Made by a program: the position numbers and the translations under genes
The notes under the pieces: generated by a model
Database searches by the model: none
Told to the model about the DNA's origin: nothing
Seen by the model: the letters and a program-made list of their open reading frames with translations, nothing else
Part shown: positions 37,048 to 45,891 of the stretch, piece after piece
Numbering within the stretch: the stretch's first letter is position 1
Layout of the letters: the number at the start of each line of letters is the position of its first letter
From: Sphingomonas adhaesiva
GTDB lineage: Bacteria > Pseudomonadota > Alphaproteobacteria > Sphingomonadales > Sphingomonadaceae
NCBI RefSeq assembly: GCF_036946125.1
Contig: NZ_JAQIJT010000002.1
Location: forward strand, 775,001 to 839,000
Length of the DNA stretch: 64,000 nucleotides
Direction of reading: 5' to 3'

Positions 37048-38529
37048 ATGCGGCAGCGGACATGGCGGATGGCGGCGGTCGCGGCGTTCGTCTCGGTGGC
37101 GTCGCCCGTCGTCGCGCAGCAGGCGCTGTCCCCCGTCACCATCGCCGCGCCGATCGTCACCGCGCATCGCGGCACCTTCGGCGGGACCGCCATCGCCTAT
37201 GATGCGGTGGTCGAGCCGGTGGTGGTCGACGGGCTCGACGGCAAGCCCGCGGCGCGGCTGGTCGCGACCTCCTACATCGCGCGCGGCAGGGAGAGGGACC
37301 GGCCGGTCGCGTTCGTCTTCAACGGCGGGCCGATCGGGCCGACCGCGTTGCTGCACATGGGGATGTTCGGGCCGAAGCGGGTGGCGGTGCCGGACGATCT
37401 GAGCGCCGATCCGGCGACGTTCCGCGTCGTCGACAACCCGTATATGCCGCTGGATGCGACCGACATCGTCATCTTCGACCCCGCGAACACGGGGTACAGC
37501 CGCACGTTGCCGGGGGTCGCGCCCGAGTCGCAATTCTCCAATGCGGCGGATGCGCGGCAATTGGCGCAGCTGGTGCAGCGCTGGCGGGTGCTCCACGACC
37601 GGCCGGGGGCGCCGGTGTATCTGATCGGCGAGAGTTACGGCACGATGCGCGCGGTGGAGGCGGCGGACCAGCTGCGCACGGCGGGCGATCCGGTGGCGGG
37701 GATCATGCTGCTGGGACAGGCGGTCAACATCCTGGAATATGCGCAGCGACCCAACAACATCGTGAGCTATGCCGTATCGTTGCCGACGCTGGCGGCGATC
37801 GGCTGGGCGCAGGGCAAGGTGCGCGCGCAGGGGCGCACCTTCGAGCAGTTCATCCGTGCGGCGGAGGATTATGGCGCGGGCGAGTATCTGACCACGCTGT
37901 TCCAGGGCGACCGCGCCTCGCCGGAGCGGCAGGCGGCGGTGGCGGCACGGCTGGAGGCGTTCACCGGGCTGCCCGCGGCGGAGTTCGTGAAGGCGCGGCT
38001 AAAGGTGAGCAAGGCGGCCTATCAGAAGCTGCTGCTGCCGGGGCGCAGGCTGGACACCAACGACGCGCGCTACGTCGTGCCCGCCGGGGCCGAGGGCGCG
38101 GCATATAACAGCCGACACACGCCGGAGGCGGTGCTGCTGTTCCATGACGAACTGGGCGTGCCGGCGGCGGCGGGCGTCTATGCCACGGGCAATCCGGCGG
38201 AGGCGTATTTCACGCGCTGGGGCTGGGCGCCGGTCGTCTCTCCGTTCCTCGACATGCCCTATGTCGGGCAGCTGAAGACGGTACTGGACACGCAGCCGGC
38301 GACGCGGCTGTTCGTGGGCAACGGCTATTTCGATACGCAGACGACGATCGGCGCGATGGATTATCTGGTCGCGCAGTCGGGGTTGCCGCGCGACCGGGTG
38401 ACGACGCGTTATTACTGGGGCGGGCACATGTTCTATACGGTCGAGGCGAGCGCGAAGGCGCTGGGCGACGACGTGCGCCGCTTCGTCGCGCCGAACGCGG
38501 TTGCAGGACCCGCCGCGGTACGCCCATAA
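37048..38529 (+). CDS. S10 family serine carboxypeptidase-like protein, secreted
   Basis: 493 residues with a signal peptide (MRQRTWRMAAVAAFVSVASP). The S10 features are VAFVFNGGPIGPTALLHMGM (oxyanion region; the usual GGPG reads GGPI), the nucleophile in LIGESYGTMRAVEA (Ser about 196), the Asp in FVGNGYFDTQT and the His in WGGHMFYT. It would remove C-terminal residues from peptides in the periplasm or outside. I chose the ATG at 37048 because GAGGGAGCGGG lies just upstream; an ATG seven codons earlier lacks this. It is followed after 8 bases by the beta-lactamase gene. Confidence 0.88.
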   Translation: MRQRTWRMAAVAAFVSVASPVVAQQALSPVTIAAPIVTAHRGTFGGTAIAYDAVVEPVVVDGLDGKPAARLVATSYIARGRERDRPVAFVFNGGPIGPTALLHMGMFGPKRVAVPDDLSADPATFRVVDNPYMPLDATDIVIFDPANTGYSRTLPGVAPESQFSNAADARQLAQLVQRWRVLHDRPGAPVYLIGESYGTMRAVEAADQLRTAGDPVAGIMLLGQAVNILEYAQRPNNIVSYAVSLPTLAAIGWAQGKVRAQGRTFEQFIRAAEDYGAGEYLTTLFQGDRASPERQAAVAARLEAFTGLPAAEFVKARLKVSKAAYQKLLLPGRRLDTNDARYVVPAGAEGAAYNSRHTPEAVLLFHDELGVPAAAGVYATGNPAEAYFTRWGWAPVVSPFLDMPYVGQLKTVLDTQPATRLFVGNGYFDTQTTIGAMDYLVAQSGLPRDRVTTRYYWGGHMFYTVEASAKALGDDVRRFVAPNAVAGPAAVRP

Positions 38530-38537
38530 CCGGGCGC

Positions 38538-39368
38538 ATGAAGCGACTGTTCCTCGCCGCGATCGCGGTGGCCGCCCCTGCCTGGGCGCAGCTCGATCCG
38601 CCCGCCTGGACGCGCCCGATCCCGCCGGTGCGGCTGATCGGCGCGATCGACTATGTCGGGACCGAGGGGCTGGCGGCGTATCTGATCCGCACCCGCGACG
38701 GCGCGATCCTGATCGATGCGACCATGGCGGAGAACGTGCCCGCGATCGAGCGCAACATCCGCGCGCTGGGAGTGAAACTGCGCGACGTGAAGCTGATCCT
38801 CGTCAGCCACGCGCATTTCGACCACGCCGCCGGGTTGACGGCGATGCGCCGCGATACCGGCGCGCAGGTCGTGGCGGGGGCGGGCGATGCGGAGGCGCTG
38901 GAGACGGGCATTCCGCCGGGCGAGACGACGTACGGCGTGATCCGCTTCCCCGCGGTGCCGGTCGCGCGCCGCGTGCGCGACGGCGACCGCGTGACGCTGG
39001 GCGGTACGACGCTGCGCGCGGTGGCAACGCCGGGGCATACGCCGGGCTGCACGACCTGGACGATGAAGATCGCTCGAGGGGGGCGCCCGCTCGACGTCGT
39101 CTTCCCGTGCAGCGTGACGGTGGCGGGCAACAGGCTGTTCGGCAACACGCGCTACCCCGGCATCGCGCAGGACTACCGCGCCAGCATCGCGCGGCTGGCG
39201 GCGCTCCCCGCCGACGTGGTGCTGCCCGCGCATCCGGAAATGGCCGACGTGCTGGAGCGCGCGAAGACCGGCCGGCTGGTCGCGCCGGGGCTGCTGCGCC
39301 AGATCGTGCTGAAGGCGCGCGACGACTTCGACCGGGAGTTCCTGCGGCAGGGGAGGGTGGCGAAGTGA
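38538..39368 (+). CDS. Subclass B3-type metallo-beta-lactamase, secreted
   Basis: 276 residues with a signal peptide (MKRLFLAAIAVAAPAWAQ). Zinc ligands are present in the B3 arrangement: SHAHFDHAAG (His91, His93, Asp95, His96), TPGHTPGCTTW (His167) and LPAHPEM (His232). The family hydrolyses beta-lactams, including carbapenems, in the periplasm, and chromosomal B3 enzymes are known from sphingomonads. Actual resistance activity cannot be told from sequence. A lactonase or other MBL-fold role is possible, though the full ligand set and size fit B3. No regulator or mobile element is adjacent. Confidence 0.85.
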   Translation: MKRLFLAAIAVAAPAWAQLDPPAWTRPIPPVRLIGAIDYVGTEGLAAYLIRTRDGAILIDATMAENVPAIERNIRALGVKLRDVKLILVSHAHFDHAAGLTAMRRDTGAQVVAGAGDAEALETGIPPGETTYGVIRFPAVPVARRVRDGDRVTLGGTTLRAVATPGHTPGCTTWTMKIARGGRPLDVVFPCSVTVAGNRLFGNTRYPGIAQDYRASIARLAALPADVVLPAHPEMADVLERAKTGRLVAPGLLRQIVLKARDDFDREFLRQGRVAK

Positions 39369-39712
39369 GCGTGACGATGTACGGCATCCCCAATTGCGAC
39401 ACGATCAAGAAGGCGCGGACGTGGCTTGGCGCGGCGGGGGTGGCGTTTGCGTTTCATGACTACAAGAAGGCGGGCATCGATGCCGCGACGCTCGATCGGT
39501 GGATCGATGCGGTGGGGTGGGAGGTGCTGCTCAACCGCGCGGGGACGACCTTTCGCAAGCTGCCCGAGGCCGAGCGGCAGGGGGTGGATCGGGAGCGGGC
39601 CAAGGCGCTGATGCTGGCGCAGCCGTCGATGATAAAGCGCCCGGTGCTGGTGCATGACGACGGCGTCGAGGTGGGGTTCAAGCCGGAGCGGTATGCGGCG
39701 TTGTTCGGGTAG
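39365..39712 (+). CDS. ArsC/Spx family protein (YffB-like)
   Basis: 115 residues from a GTG at 39365 that overlaps the previous stop (GTGA). MYGIPNCDTIKKARTWL contains the single N-terminal cysteine of the ArsC/YffB thioredoxin-like fold. FHDYKKAGID, NRAGTTFRKL and MIKRPVLVHDD complete the family pattern. YffB members behave as glutathione-dependent thiol reductases, and true arsenate reduction is uncertain. GGGGAGGGTGG upstream supports the start. It is co-transcribed with the beta-lactamase gene. Confidence 0.92.
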   Translation: MSVTMYGIPNCDTIKKARTWLGAAGVAFAFHDYKKAGIDAATLDRWIDAVGWEVLLNRAGTTFRKLPEAERQGVDRERAKALMLAQPSMIKRPVLVHDDGVEVGFKPERYAALFG

Positions 39713-39730
39713 CCGCGCCTCATACACGCC

Positions 39731-39947
39731 GTCACCCCGGGCTCTTCCGAGACCTCTGCAAAAGTGGGACCTTTGCAAAACGGATGCAACAGCGCCGCGT
39801 ACCGGCCGTGCTCCTGCCTGCGCAGGAGCACGGTGGAGACTTTTGCAAAGGTCTCGCGAAAGTCGGGATCGCTCGGTGGTTCCGCCGTCCCCCAGCTCGG
39901 CCCCGGCCTTCGCCGGGGAACAAGGAACCGGGTTTCGCAGAGGTCTC
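39731..39947. repeat. Family B element with several nested inverted repeats (copy 3)
   Basis: Starting after GTCACCCCGG (39731), an outer 11-bp pair is GAGACCTCTGC (39749-39759) / GCAGAGGTCTC (39937-39947). A second pair inside it is GACCTTTGCAAAA / TTTTGCAAAGGTC (ends 39853). The innermost hairpin is CCGTGCTCCTGC / GCAGGAGCACGG (39806-39833). The left flank of the hairpin (CAACAGCGCCGCGTACCGG) recurs inverted at the right of the copy at 45624. The 385-base gap between the ArsC-like gene and the next gene is mostly this material plus the hairpin at 40002. Confidence 0.75.
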
Positions 39948-40001
39948 GGCTTTCCCGGGGCCCGGGTTTGGTGTGCCACGACATCGGTTCGGCGCGCGGA
40001 A

Positions 40002-40036
40002 CCCCGTCATGCCGGAACACGTCCGGCATGACGGGG
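40002..40036. terminator. Perfect hairpin CCCCGTCATGCCGGA / TCCGGCATGACGGGG
   Basis: A 15-bp arm on each side of a short loop, 61 bases upstream of the membrane-protein gene. It resembles the dispersed GTCATGCCGG palindromes common in alphaproteobacteria. It may terminate read-through from upstream; no T-run is present. Confidence 0.55.
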
Positions 40037-40097
40037 TGGTTGTGGAACGGTTGCGCCTTCGCCATGGTCGCCGCCGTACACGGGGGAGGATACGAAC

Positions 40098-40517
40098 ATG
40101 CGCGGGCCGTGGTGGTTCAGACTGGCGGTCATCGCCTTCCTGCTGTGGGCGCTGATGGGCGTGTTCGCGTGCTTCCAGCAATTCCGGCTGGGCGCCGATG
40201 CGATGGGCGCGGCGAGCGACTATGACCGCACGCTCTTCGCGCGGCTGCCGATCTGGTACATGGCGGATTATGCGGTGGCGACCGGCACCGCGCTGCTCGG
40301 CGCGCTGGCCCTGATCGCGGGGTCGGTGCTCGCAATTCCGCTGCTGACGATCTCGCTGGTGGCGGTGATGATCCAGTTCGGCTGGCTGTTCGCGACCACC
40401 GACATCATCGCGGTGAAGGGGGTGTGGGTGATCTATTTTCCGCTGGTCATCGCCGCGGTCGCCGCCATCGCGCTGAAACTGGCGCATCTGGCGCGCCGTC
40501 GCGGGTGGATCGGGTAA
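40098..40517 (+). CDS. Uncharacterised four-helix inner-membrane protein
   Basis: 139 residues with about four hydrophobic helices (RLAVIAFLLWALMGVFACF; TALLGALALIAGSVLAIPLL; LTISLVAVMIQFGWLF; IIAVKGVWVIYFPLVIAAVA). A basic C-terminus (LARRRGWIG) follows. There is no catalytic motif. A very good ribosome-binding site (GGGGGAGGATA) precedes the ATG. The gene sits alone between a repeat cluster and panB. The overall shape resembles small sugar-transporter-like or DoxX-like proteins, but I cannot assign a family. Confidence 0.85.
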   Translation: MRGPWWFRLAVIAFLLWALMGVFACFQQFRLGADAMGAASDYDRTLFARLPIWYMADYAVATGTALLGALALIAGSVLAIPLLTISLVAVMIQFGWLFATTDIIAVKGVWVIYFPLVIAAVAAIALKLAHLARRRGWIG

Positions 40518-40540
40518 GAACAAGGGGTTAAGAAGCCTTT

Positions 40541-41419
40541 ATGTCAACGACCTTCACGATCGACAGCGCGACCAGCCGCGCCAACCCCGTCGCCGCCCCG
40601 ATGAAGCGGCTGACGGTCCCCGCGATCCGCAACCGCAAGGCCGCGATCGCGGACGGCAAGGGCGAGCCGCTGGTGATGCTGACCGCGTACACCGTGCGCA
40701 TGGCGCAACTGATGGACCCGCATTGCGACATGCTGCTGGTGGGCGACAGCCTGGGGCAGGTGATCTACGGCCTGCCCAGCACGGTGCCGGTCACGCTGGA
40801 GATGATGGCGGCGCATGGCGCGGCGGTGGTGCGCGGCAGCTATCACGCGGTGGTCGTCATCGACATGCCGTTCGGCAGCTACGAGGCGTCGCCGCAGCAG
40901 GCGTTCGAGAGCGCCGCGTTCCTGCTCAAGCAGACCGGCGCGGCGGCGGTGAAGCTGGAGGGCGGGGCGGCGATGGCGTCGACCGTCGCGTTCCTGTCGG
41001 AGCGCGGCATCCCCGTGGTCGGGCATGTCGGGCTGACCCCGCAGGCGGTCAACGCGCTGGGCGGGTACGGCGCGCGCGGGCGCAGCGCGGCGGAAGCCGA
41101 GAAGATCGTCGGCGACGCGCTTGCGGTGGCGGAGGCGGGCGCCTTCGCGGTGGTGATCGAGGGCGTGGTCGAACCGATCGCGATCGAGATCACCCGCGCG
41201 ATTCCCGTGCCGACGATCGGCATCGGCGCGTCGGCGGAATGCGACGGGCAGGTGCTGGTCGCGGAGGACATGCTGGGCCTGTTCGAGCGGACGCCGCGGT
41301 TCGTGAAGCGTTACGGGGACATGGCGGCGTTCGTTGCCGAGCGGGTCGAGGAATATGCGGGCGAGGTGCGGACCCGCGCCTTTCCCTCTGCGGAACAGAC
41401 CTACGCCGCGAAGTCGTGA
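40541..41419 (+). CDS. panB: 3-methyl-2-oxobutanoate hydroxymethyltransferase
   Basis: 292 residues. It makes ketopantoate from 2-ketoisovalerate (a product of the ilv pathway) and 5,10-methylene-THF, the first step of pantothenate synthesis. [44 protein letters not shown] and [15 protein letters not shown] are the PanB blocks with the Mg2+-binding Asp and Glu residues. The N-terminus is about 20 residues longer than some homologues; an internal ATG ([13 protein letters not shown]) is an alternative start. Confidence 0.96.
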   Translation: MSTTFTIDSATSRANPVAAPMKRLTVPAIRNRKAAIADGKGEPLVMLTAYTVRMAQLMDPHCDMLLVGDSLGQVIYGLPSTVPVTLEMMAAHGAAVVRGSYHAVVVIDMPFGSYEASPQQAFESAAFLLKQTGAAAVKLEGGAAMASTVAFLSERGIPVVGHVGLTPQAVNALGGYGARGRSAAEAEKIVGDALAVAEAGAFAVVIEGVVEPIAIEITRAIPVPTIGIGASAECDGQVLVAEDMLGLFERTPRFVKRYGDMAAFVAERVEEYAGEVRTRAFPSAEQTYAAKS

Positions 41420-41501
41420 GGCAGCGGACGCGCACCCTTTCGCTCCGCCACCGGGGCGGCTAAGGCACGTCGGTTTTCCCCTGTCTGTACCGGAGTGATC
41501 G

Positions 41502-42215
41502 GTGGCCCTGACGCCCCAGAACAACGAAGCGTTCCTGCGTGAGGTCGACGAGGAGCTGCGCCGCGACCAGGCGCTGCATGTCTGGCGCCGCTACGGCAAG
41601 CTGCTGATCGGCGCGATCGTGCTGGGGCTGGCCGCGTTTGCCGCGTTCCTGTTCTGGCAGCACCGCCAGAACGAGGCGGCGGGGCGCGAGGGCGAGCAGC
41701 TGCAAAAGGCGTATGACGACCTGGGTGCGGGCGATGTGAAGGGTGCCTCCGGGCAGCTCGCCACGCTCGCGCAGTCGAAGCGCGACGGCTATCGCGCGCT
41801 GGCGCAGTTCACGCAGGCCGACATCCTGCTCCAGAAGAACGACCTGAAGGGGGCGGCGGCGAAGTTCGCCGCGGTGGCGAACGACGCGTCGCTGGCGCAG
41901 CCGTTCCGCGACCTGGCGCTGATCCGCCAGACGACCGCCGAGTTCGACGCGCTGAAGCCCGATGTGGTGGTCGAGCGGATGCGTCCGCTGGCGGTATCGG
42001 GCAATCCGTGGCTGGGTAGCGCGGGCGAGCTGATGGCGGCGGCCTATATCCGGCAGGGGCGCCGCGACCTGGCGGGGCAGACGTTCGCGCGCATCGCCGA
42101 GGACGACGGCGTGCCCGCCACCTTGCGTCAACGCGCGGTTCAGATGGCGGGCGCCATGGGTGCGGCCACCGATACGGGTGCCTCCGCCGCTAACAAGGAT
42201 ACGACAGCACGATGA
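41502..42215 (+). CDS. YfgM-like tetratricopeptide protein (membrane-anchored, UPF0070)
   Basis: 237 residues from a GTG at 41502. A cytoplasmic N-terminus (ALTPQNNEAFLREVDEELRR) leads to one membrane helix (LLIGAIVLGLAAFAAFLFW) and then a periplasmic TPR-like helical domain with QLATLAQSKRDGYRALAQF. In Escherichia coli YfgM is associated with the SecYEG translocon and periplasmic chaperones, and lies just before bamB, as here. Its stop overlaps the bamB start (ATGA), implying a coupled outer-membrane biogenesis unit. Confidence 0.9.
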   Translation: MALTPQNNEAFLREVDEELRRDQALHVWRRYGKLLIGAIVLGLAAFAAFLFWQHRQNEAAGREGEQLQKAYDDLGAGDVKGASGQLATLAQSKRDGYRALAQFTQADILLQKNDLKGAAAKFAAVANDASLAQPFRDLALIRQTTAEFDALKPDVVVERMRPLAVSGNPWLGSAGELMAAAYIRQGRRDLAGQTFARIAEDDGVPATLRQRAVQMAGAMGAATDTGASAANKDTTAR

Positions 42216-43546
42216 AAACGCGTTTCGCGACCGGGCTGGCGCTCGCCGCGCTGGTGGGGCTGAGCGGGTGCGGCGTCTTCAAGGGATCGCCCAAGAAGAC
42301 CCCGACCGTGGGGCAGCGCGTGCCGATCCTGATGTCGGAGAACCGCGCCGAGACCGACACGTCGCTGGCCGACGTCCAGGTGCTGCTGCCGACTCCGGTC
42401 GCCAACGACGCGTGGAGCCAGCCCGGCGGCAACGCCTCCAAGTCGATGGGGCAGCTGTTGCTCGCGGCGACGCCGCAGCGGTTGTGGAGCGCGCAGATCA
42501 ACGGCGGCGGCAACCGCGCGCGCCTCGCCGCGGCGCCGGTGGTGGCGGAGAACAAGCTGTTCGTGGTCGATGTCGACGCGGTGCTGCATGCGTTCGCTGC
42601 GGATACCGGCGCGAAACTGTGGACGCGCGAACTGTCCGACAGCAGCGAGAATCGCAGCGCGCGCTTCGGCGGCGGCGCGAGCTACGACAACAGCGTCGAC
42701 GGCGGGAAGGTCTATGCGACCGACGGCCTGGGCGACGTGCTGGCGGTCAATGCCGCCGATGGTGCGGTCGTCTGGCGGTCGAAGCCTGGCGGGCCGCTGC
42801 GCGGGGCACCGACGGTCGCCAACGGGCAGGTCTATGTCCTGAGCCAGGACAATCAGATCTATGCATTGGACCAGGGCAACGGGAAGGTCGTGTGGACCTC
42901 CACCGCCAGCCTGGAGACGCAGGGCGTGTTCGGCGTCGCGGCACCGGCGGCGAGCGCGGGGACGATCGTCGCGGGCTTCTCCAGCGGCGAGCTGAACGCC
43001 TATCGCTACGAGAACGGGCGGACGCTGTGGCAGGATGCGCTGTCGCGCACGTCGATCACCACGTCGGTGTCGAGCCTGGCCGACATCGACGCCGATCCCG
43101 TGATCGAGGACGGTCGCGTCTATTCGATCGGGCAGGGCGGGCGGATGGTCGCGCTCGACATCGCGACCGGGCAGCGGCTGTGGGAGCAGAACCTGGCCGG
43201 GATCGCCACGCCGTGGATCGCGGGCGAGTGGATCTTCGTCGTCACCGACGACTCGCGGCTCGTCTGCCTGTCGCGCGCCAACGGCAAGGTGCGCTGGATC
43301 AGCCAGCTTGAGCATTACAGGAACGAGAAGAAGAAGTCCGATCCCTATAACTGGTTCGGCCCGGTGCTGGCGGGTGAGCGGCTGTGGCTGACCAACTCGC
43401 GCGGCGCGGTGGTGGCGGTGTCGGCGGCGGACGGCAGCGTGCAGACGACGATCAAGGGCAAGGAGCCGTTCTCGCTCGGCCCGGTGGTCGCGAACCAGAC
43501 GCTGTATACGCTGGACCTGAAGGGGCGGATCACGGCGTATCGTTGA
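42212..43546 (+). CDS. bamB: BamB-like outer-membrane assembly lipoprotein (PQQ-type beta-propeller)
   Basis: 444 residues. The lipoprotein signal ends at LSGCGVFKG. A beta-propeller of PQQ/WD-like repeats follows (for example GKVYATDGLGDVLAVNAADG, ALDQGNGKVVWTSTASLET, MVALDIATGQRLWEQNLAG). BamB is the periplasmic lipoprotein of the BAM complex that helps fold outer-membrane proteins. The gene order yfgM-bamB-der matches that in many proteobacteria, which supports the assignment over a generic PQQ protein. Confidence 0.93.
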   Translation: MKTRFATGLALAALVGLSGCGVFKGSPKKTPTVGQRVPILMSENRAETDTSLADVQVLLPTPVANDAWSQPGGNASKSMGQLLLAATPQRLWSAQINGGGNRARLAAAPVVAENKLFVVDVDAVLHAFAADTGAKLWTRELSDSSENRSARFGGGASYDNSVDGGKVYATDGLGDVLAVNAADGAVVWRSKPGGPLRGAPTVANGQVYVLSQDNQIYALDQGNGKVVWTSTASLETQGVFGVAAPAASAGTIVAGFSSGELNAYRYENGRTLWQDALSRTSITTSVSSLADIDADPVIEDGRVYSIGQGGRMVALDIATGQRLWEQNLAGIATPWIAGEWIFVVTDDSRLVCLSRANGKVRWISQLEHYRNEKKKSDPYNWFGPVLAGERLWLTNSRGAVVAVSAADGSVQTTIKGKEPFSLGPVVANQTLYTLDLKGRITAYR

Positions 43547-43563
43547 GCGGGCAGGGGTATTGC

Positions 43564-43644
43564 GTCTCCCCAGGCTTGACCCGGGGTCCCGCTTCTTCTG
43601 CCGTGTTTCGCGAAAGCGGGACCCCGGCTCAGGGCCGGGGTGAC
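43564..43644. repeat. Family A palindromic repeat, intact copy between bamB and der
   Basis: The arms are GTCTCCCCAGGCTTGACCCG and CCGGGGTGAC, with the inner GGTCCCGCTT/AAGCGGGACC pair. The left outer arm has drifted from the consensus GTCACCCCGG. It lies between two genes usually in one operon. Confidence 0.78.
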
Positions 43645-43699
43645 GGGGTGGGCGCGGCAGGCGTTGCCGTTTCGCACGCTACCCCCTAGGTGCGGCCCC

Positions 43700-45067
43700 A
43701 TGTCCCGTCTTCCCATCGTCGCGATCGTCGGCCGCCCCAATGTCGGCAAGTCGACGCTGTTCAACCGTCTGGTCGGCAAGAAGCTCGCGCTGGTCGACGA
43801 CCGTCCCGGCGTGACGCGGGATCGTCGCGAGGGCGATGCCCATCTGCTCGGCCTCGATTTCCGGATCATCGATACCGCGGGCTATGAGGACGAGGACCCG
43901 GATACGCTGCCGGGGCGGATGCGGCGGCAGACGCAGGCGGCGGTCGACGCGGCCGATGTCGCGCTGTTCATGTTCGACGCGCGCGCCGGCATCGTGCCGC
44001 TGGACGAGGAAATCGCGCGCTGGCTGCGCAGTTCCGACACGCCGATCGTGCTGGTCGGTAACAAGGCGGAGGGGCGCGCGGGCGAAACCGGGATGCTGGA
44101 GGCGCTGGCGCTGGGCTTCGGCGATCCGGTGGCGCTGTCGGCGGAGCATGGCGAGGGCGTGGTCGAGCTCTTCGAGGGGCTGTTGCCGCATCTGGAGCCG
44201 CTCCAGCCGCCCGAGGAAGAGGAGCAGGGCGAGTTCGATAGCGAGACCGCGCCGCTGAAGCTGGCGATCGTCGGGCGTCCGAATGCGGGCAAATCGACGC
44301 TGGTGAACCGCATATTGGGCGAGGATCGCATGATTACCGGCCCGGAGGCCGGGATCACGCGCGATTCGATCGCGATCGACTGGGTGTGGAACGGCCCCGA
44401 TGGCCCGCGCGACGTGCGGCTGATCGATACCGCGGGCATGCGCAAGCGCGCCAAGGTGCAGGACAAGCTGGAGAAACTGTCGGTCGCGGACGCGCTGCAC
44501 GCGGTCGATTTCGCCGAGGTCGTGGTCCTGCTGCTGGATGCGACGCTGGGGCTGGAGGCGCAGGATCTGCGGATCGCGGACAAGGTGCTGGAAGAGGGCC
44601 GCGCGCTCGTCATCGCGCTGAACAAATGGGACGTGGCGGAGCAGGCCTCCAGCCTGTTCAATGGCGTGAAGAAGGCGCTGGACGAGGGGCTGGCGCAGGT
44701 GAAGGGGGTGCCGCTGCTGACGGTGTCCGCCGCCACCGGACGCGGGATCGACCAGTTGTTGCAGGCGGCGTTCGAGACGCGCGCCGCCTGGTCGCGCCGC
44801 GTCGGCACGGGCGAGCTCAACCGCTGGTTCGAGCGCGCGATCGAGGCCAATCCGCCCCCCGCGCCGGGCGGCAAGCGGATCAAGTTGCGCTATCTGACGC
44901 AGGCGAAGACGCGCCCGCCCGGCTTCGTGCTGTTCGGCACGCGGGTGGACGAACTGCCGATGAGCTATCAGCGCTATCTGGTGAACGGCATCCGCCGCGA
45001 ACTGGGGTTCGGCGCGGTGCCGGTCCGGCTGATGCTGCGCGCGCCGAAAAACCCGTTCGGCAAGTGA
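43700..45067 (+). CDS. der: Ribosome biogenesis GTPase Der (EngA)
   Basis: 455 residues with the two tandem GTPase domains unique to Der. The first has G1 GRPNVGKST, DTAGYEDED (G3) and GNKAEG (G4). The second has GRPNAGKST, DTAGMRKRAK and NKWD. A KH-like C-terminal domain follows (KRIKLRYLTQAKTRPPGFVL, YQRYLVNGIRRELGFGAVPV). Der acts in 50S subunit maturation. The G4 motif of domain 1 reads NKAE where NKxD is usual, a variation seen in alphaproteobacteria. The ATG at 43700 gives the standard N-terminus. Confidence 0.97.
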   Translation: MSRLPIVAIVGRPNVGKSTLFNRLVGKKLALVDDRPGVTRDRREGDAHLLGLDFRIIDTAGYEDEDPDTLPGRMRRQTQAAVDAADVALFMFDARAGIVPLDEEIARWLRSSDTPIVLVGNKAEGRAGETGMLEALALGFGDPVALSAEHGEGVVELFEGLLPHLEPLQPPEEEEQGEFDSETAPLKLAIVGRPNAGKSTLVNRILGEDRMITGPEAGITRDSIAIDWVWNGPDGPRDVRLIDTAGMRKRAKVQDKLEKLSVADALHAVDFAEVVVLLLDATLGLEAQDLRIADKVLEEGRALVIALNKWDVAEQASSLFNGVKKALDEGLAQVKGVPLLTVSAATGRGIDQLLQAAFETRAAWSRRVGTGELNRWFERAIEANPPPAPGGKRIKLRYLTQAKTRPPGFVLFGTRVDELPMSYQRYLVNGIRRELGFGAVPVRLMLRAPKNPFGK

Positions 45068-45123
45068 CATTAACGGTGCGGTGACGCTCTTTCGCTAGAA
45101 TCGCGCGGGAAGGGAGACGCGCG

Positions 45124-45534
45124 GTGTCGTTCGAAGGCGGAATCTTGGTCGATCGCGATGCGCTGGCGCGTGCGCGTCACGAGCTGGGCGCCGGATTCGT
45201 GCGCATCCTGGGCTATTTCCGCGAGGATGGCACGAAGTCCGTCACCGCGATCGAGGAAGCGATGCGCAAGGGCAATGCCGCCGCGCTCGTCATTCCGGCG
45301 CACACGCTGAAGGGGGAAGCGCGACAGTTCGGCGCCGACCCGCTCGCGGCGCTGGCGGAGAAGATCGAGGATCATGCGCGCGGCTGCGTCGAGCGGCACG
45401 ATTCGCCCGAGGATGCGATCGAGGACGTGGTCGCGCTGCGCCCGCTATTCTTCCAGACGCTGGCGGTGCTGGAGCGCGATACGACCCCGCTGGTGGCGCG
45501 ACGGCCGGGCGGCTTCGGGCGCCGAGCGGGGTAG
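45124..45534 (+). CDS. Histidine-containing phosphotransfer (Hpt) domain protein
   Basis: 136 residues from a GTG at 45124. The Hpt signature PAHTLKGEARQFGADPLAAL carries the phospho-accepting His. The helical context (RILGYFREDGTKSVTAIEEA, then LAEKIEDHARG) is as in stand-alone Hpt proteins. It probably relays phosphate between a hybrid kinase receiver and a response regulator. The hybrid kinase at 13089 lacks its own Hpt, so it is a possible partner, though 30 kb away. AAGGGAGACGC lies just upstream. Confidence 0.88.
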   Translation: MSFEGGILVDRDALARARHELGAGFVRILGYFREDGTKSVTAIEEAMRKGNAAALVIPAHTLKGEARQFGADPLAALAEKIEDHARGCVERHDSPEDAIEDVVALRPLFFQTLAVLERDTTPLVARRPGGFGRRAG

Positions 45535-45623
45535 GGGTGAGTGCTGGGTGGTGATCCGGTAACGACGGCTATCGCCCAGAACTGGACGTTCCGCTTACGC
45601 CGAGTAGCGACCAAGGACAGCGT

Positions 45624-45773
45624 TGGCAAAAGTCTCCACCGTACTCCTGCGCAGGCAGGAGCCCAGGGTTGCCGGTCGCTACGGGCGTTGTTCTGCCTGA
45701 CTCTGGGCTCCTGCCTGCGCAGGAGCACGGCCGGTACGCGGCGCTGTTGAAGCCATTTGCAAGGGTCCCGCGG
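45624..45773. repeat. Family B element, diverged ends (copy 4)
   Basis: Ends TTGGCAAAAG and CATTTGCAAGGG are degraded forms of the TTTGCAAA termini. The hairpin modules lie at 45639-45662 and 45707-45730, with the asymmetric spacer CCCAGGGTTGC...GCGTTGTTCTGC in the same orientation as at 23204. No family A flank is visible here. The rest of the 437-base gap between the Hpt and bacterioferritin genes is the GTCATGGCGAGCG repeat at 45892 and unremarkable sequence. Confidence 0.75.
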
Positions 45774-45891
45774 AGGCCGGGGACCAGCATCGGTGCGCTC
45801 GTGAGATGCCGAAACCGGAACGCAATTGGGCCCGGCCTTCGCCGGGGCACAGAAAGCGGCGTTCTGCCGAGGCTTCGGTCACCCTCGTGAG

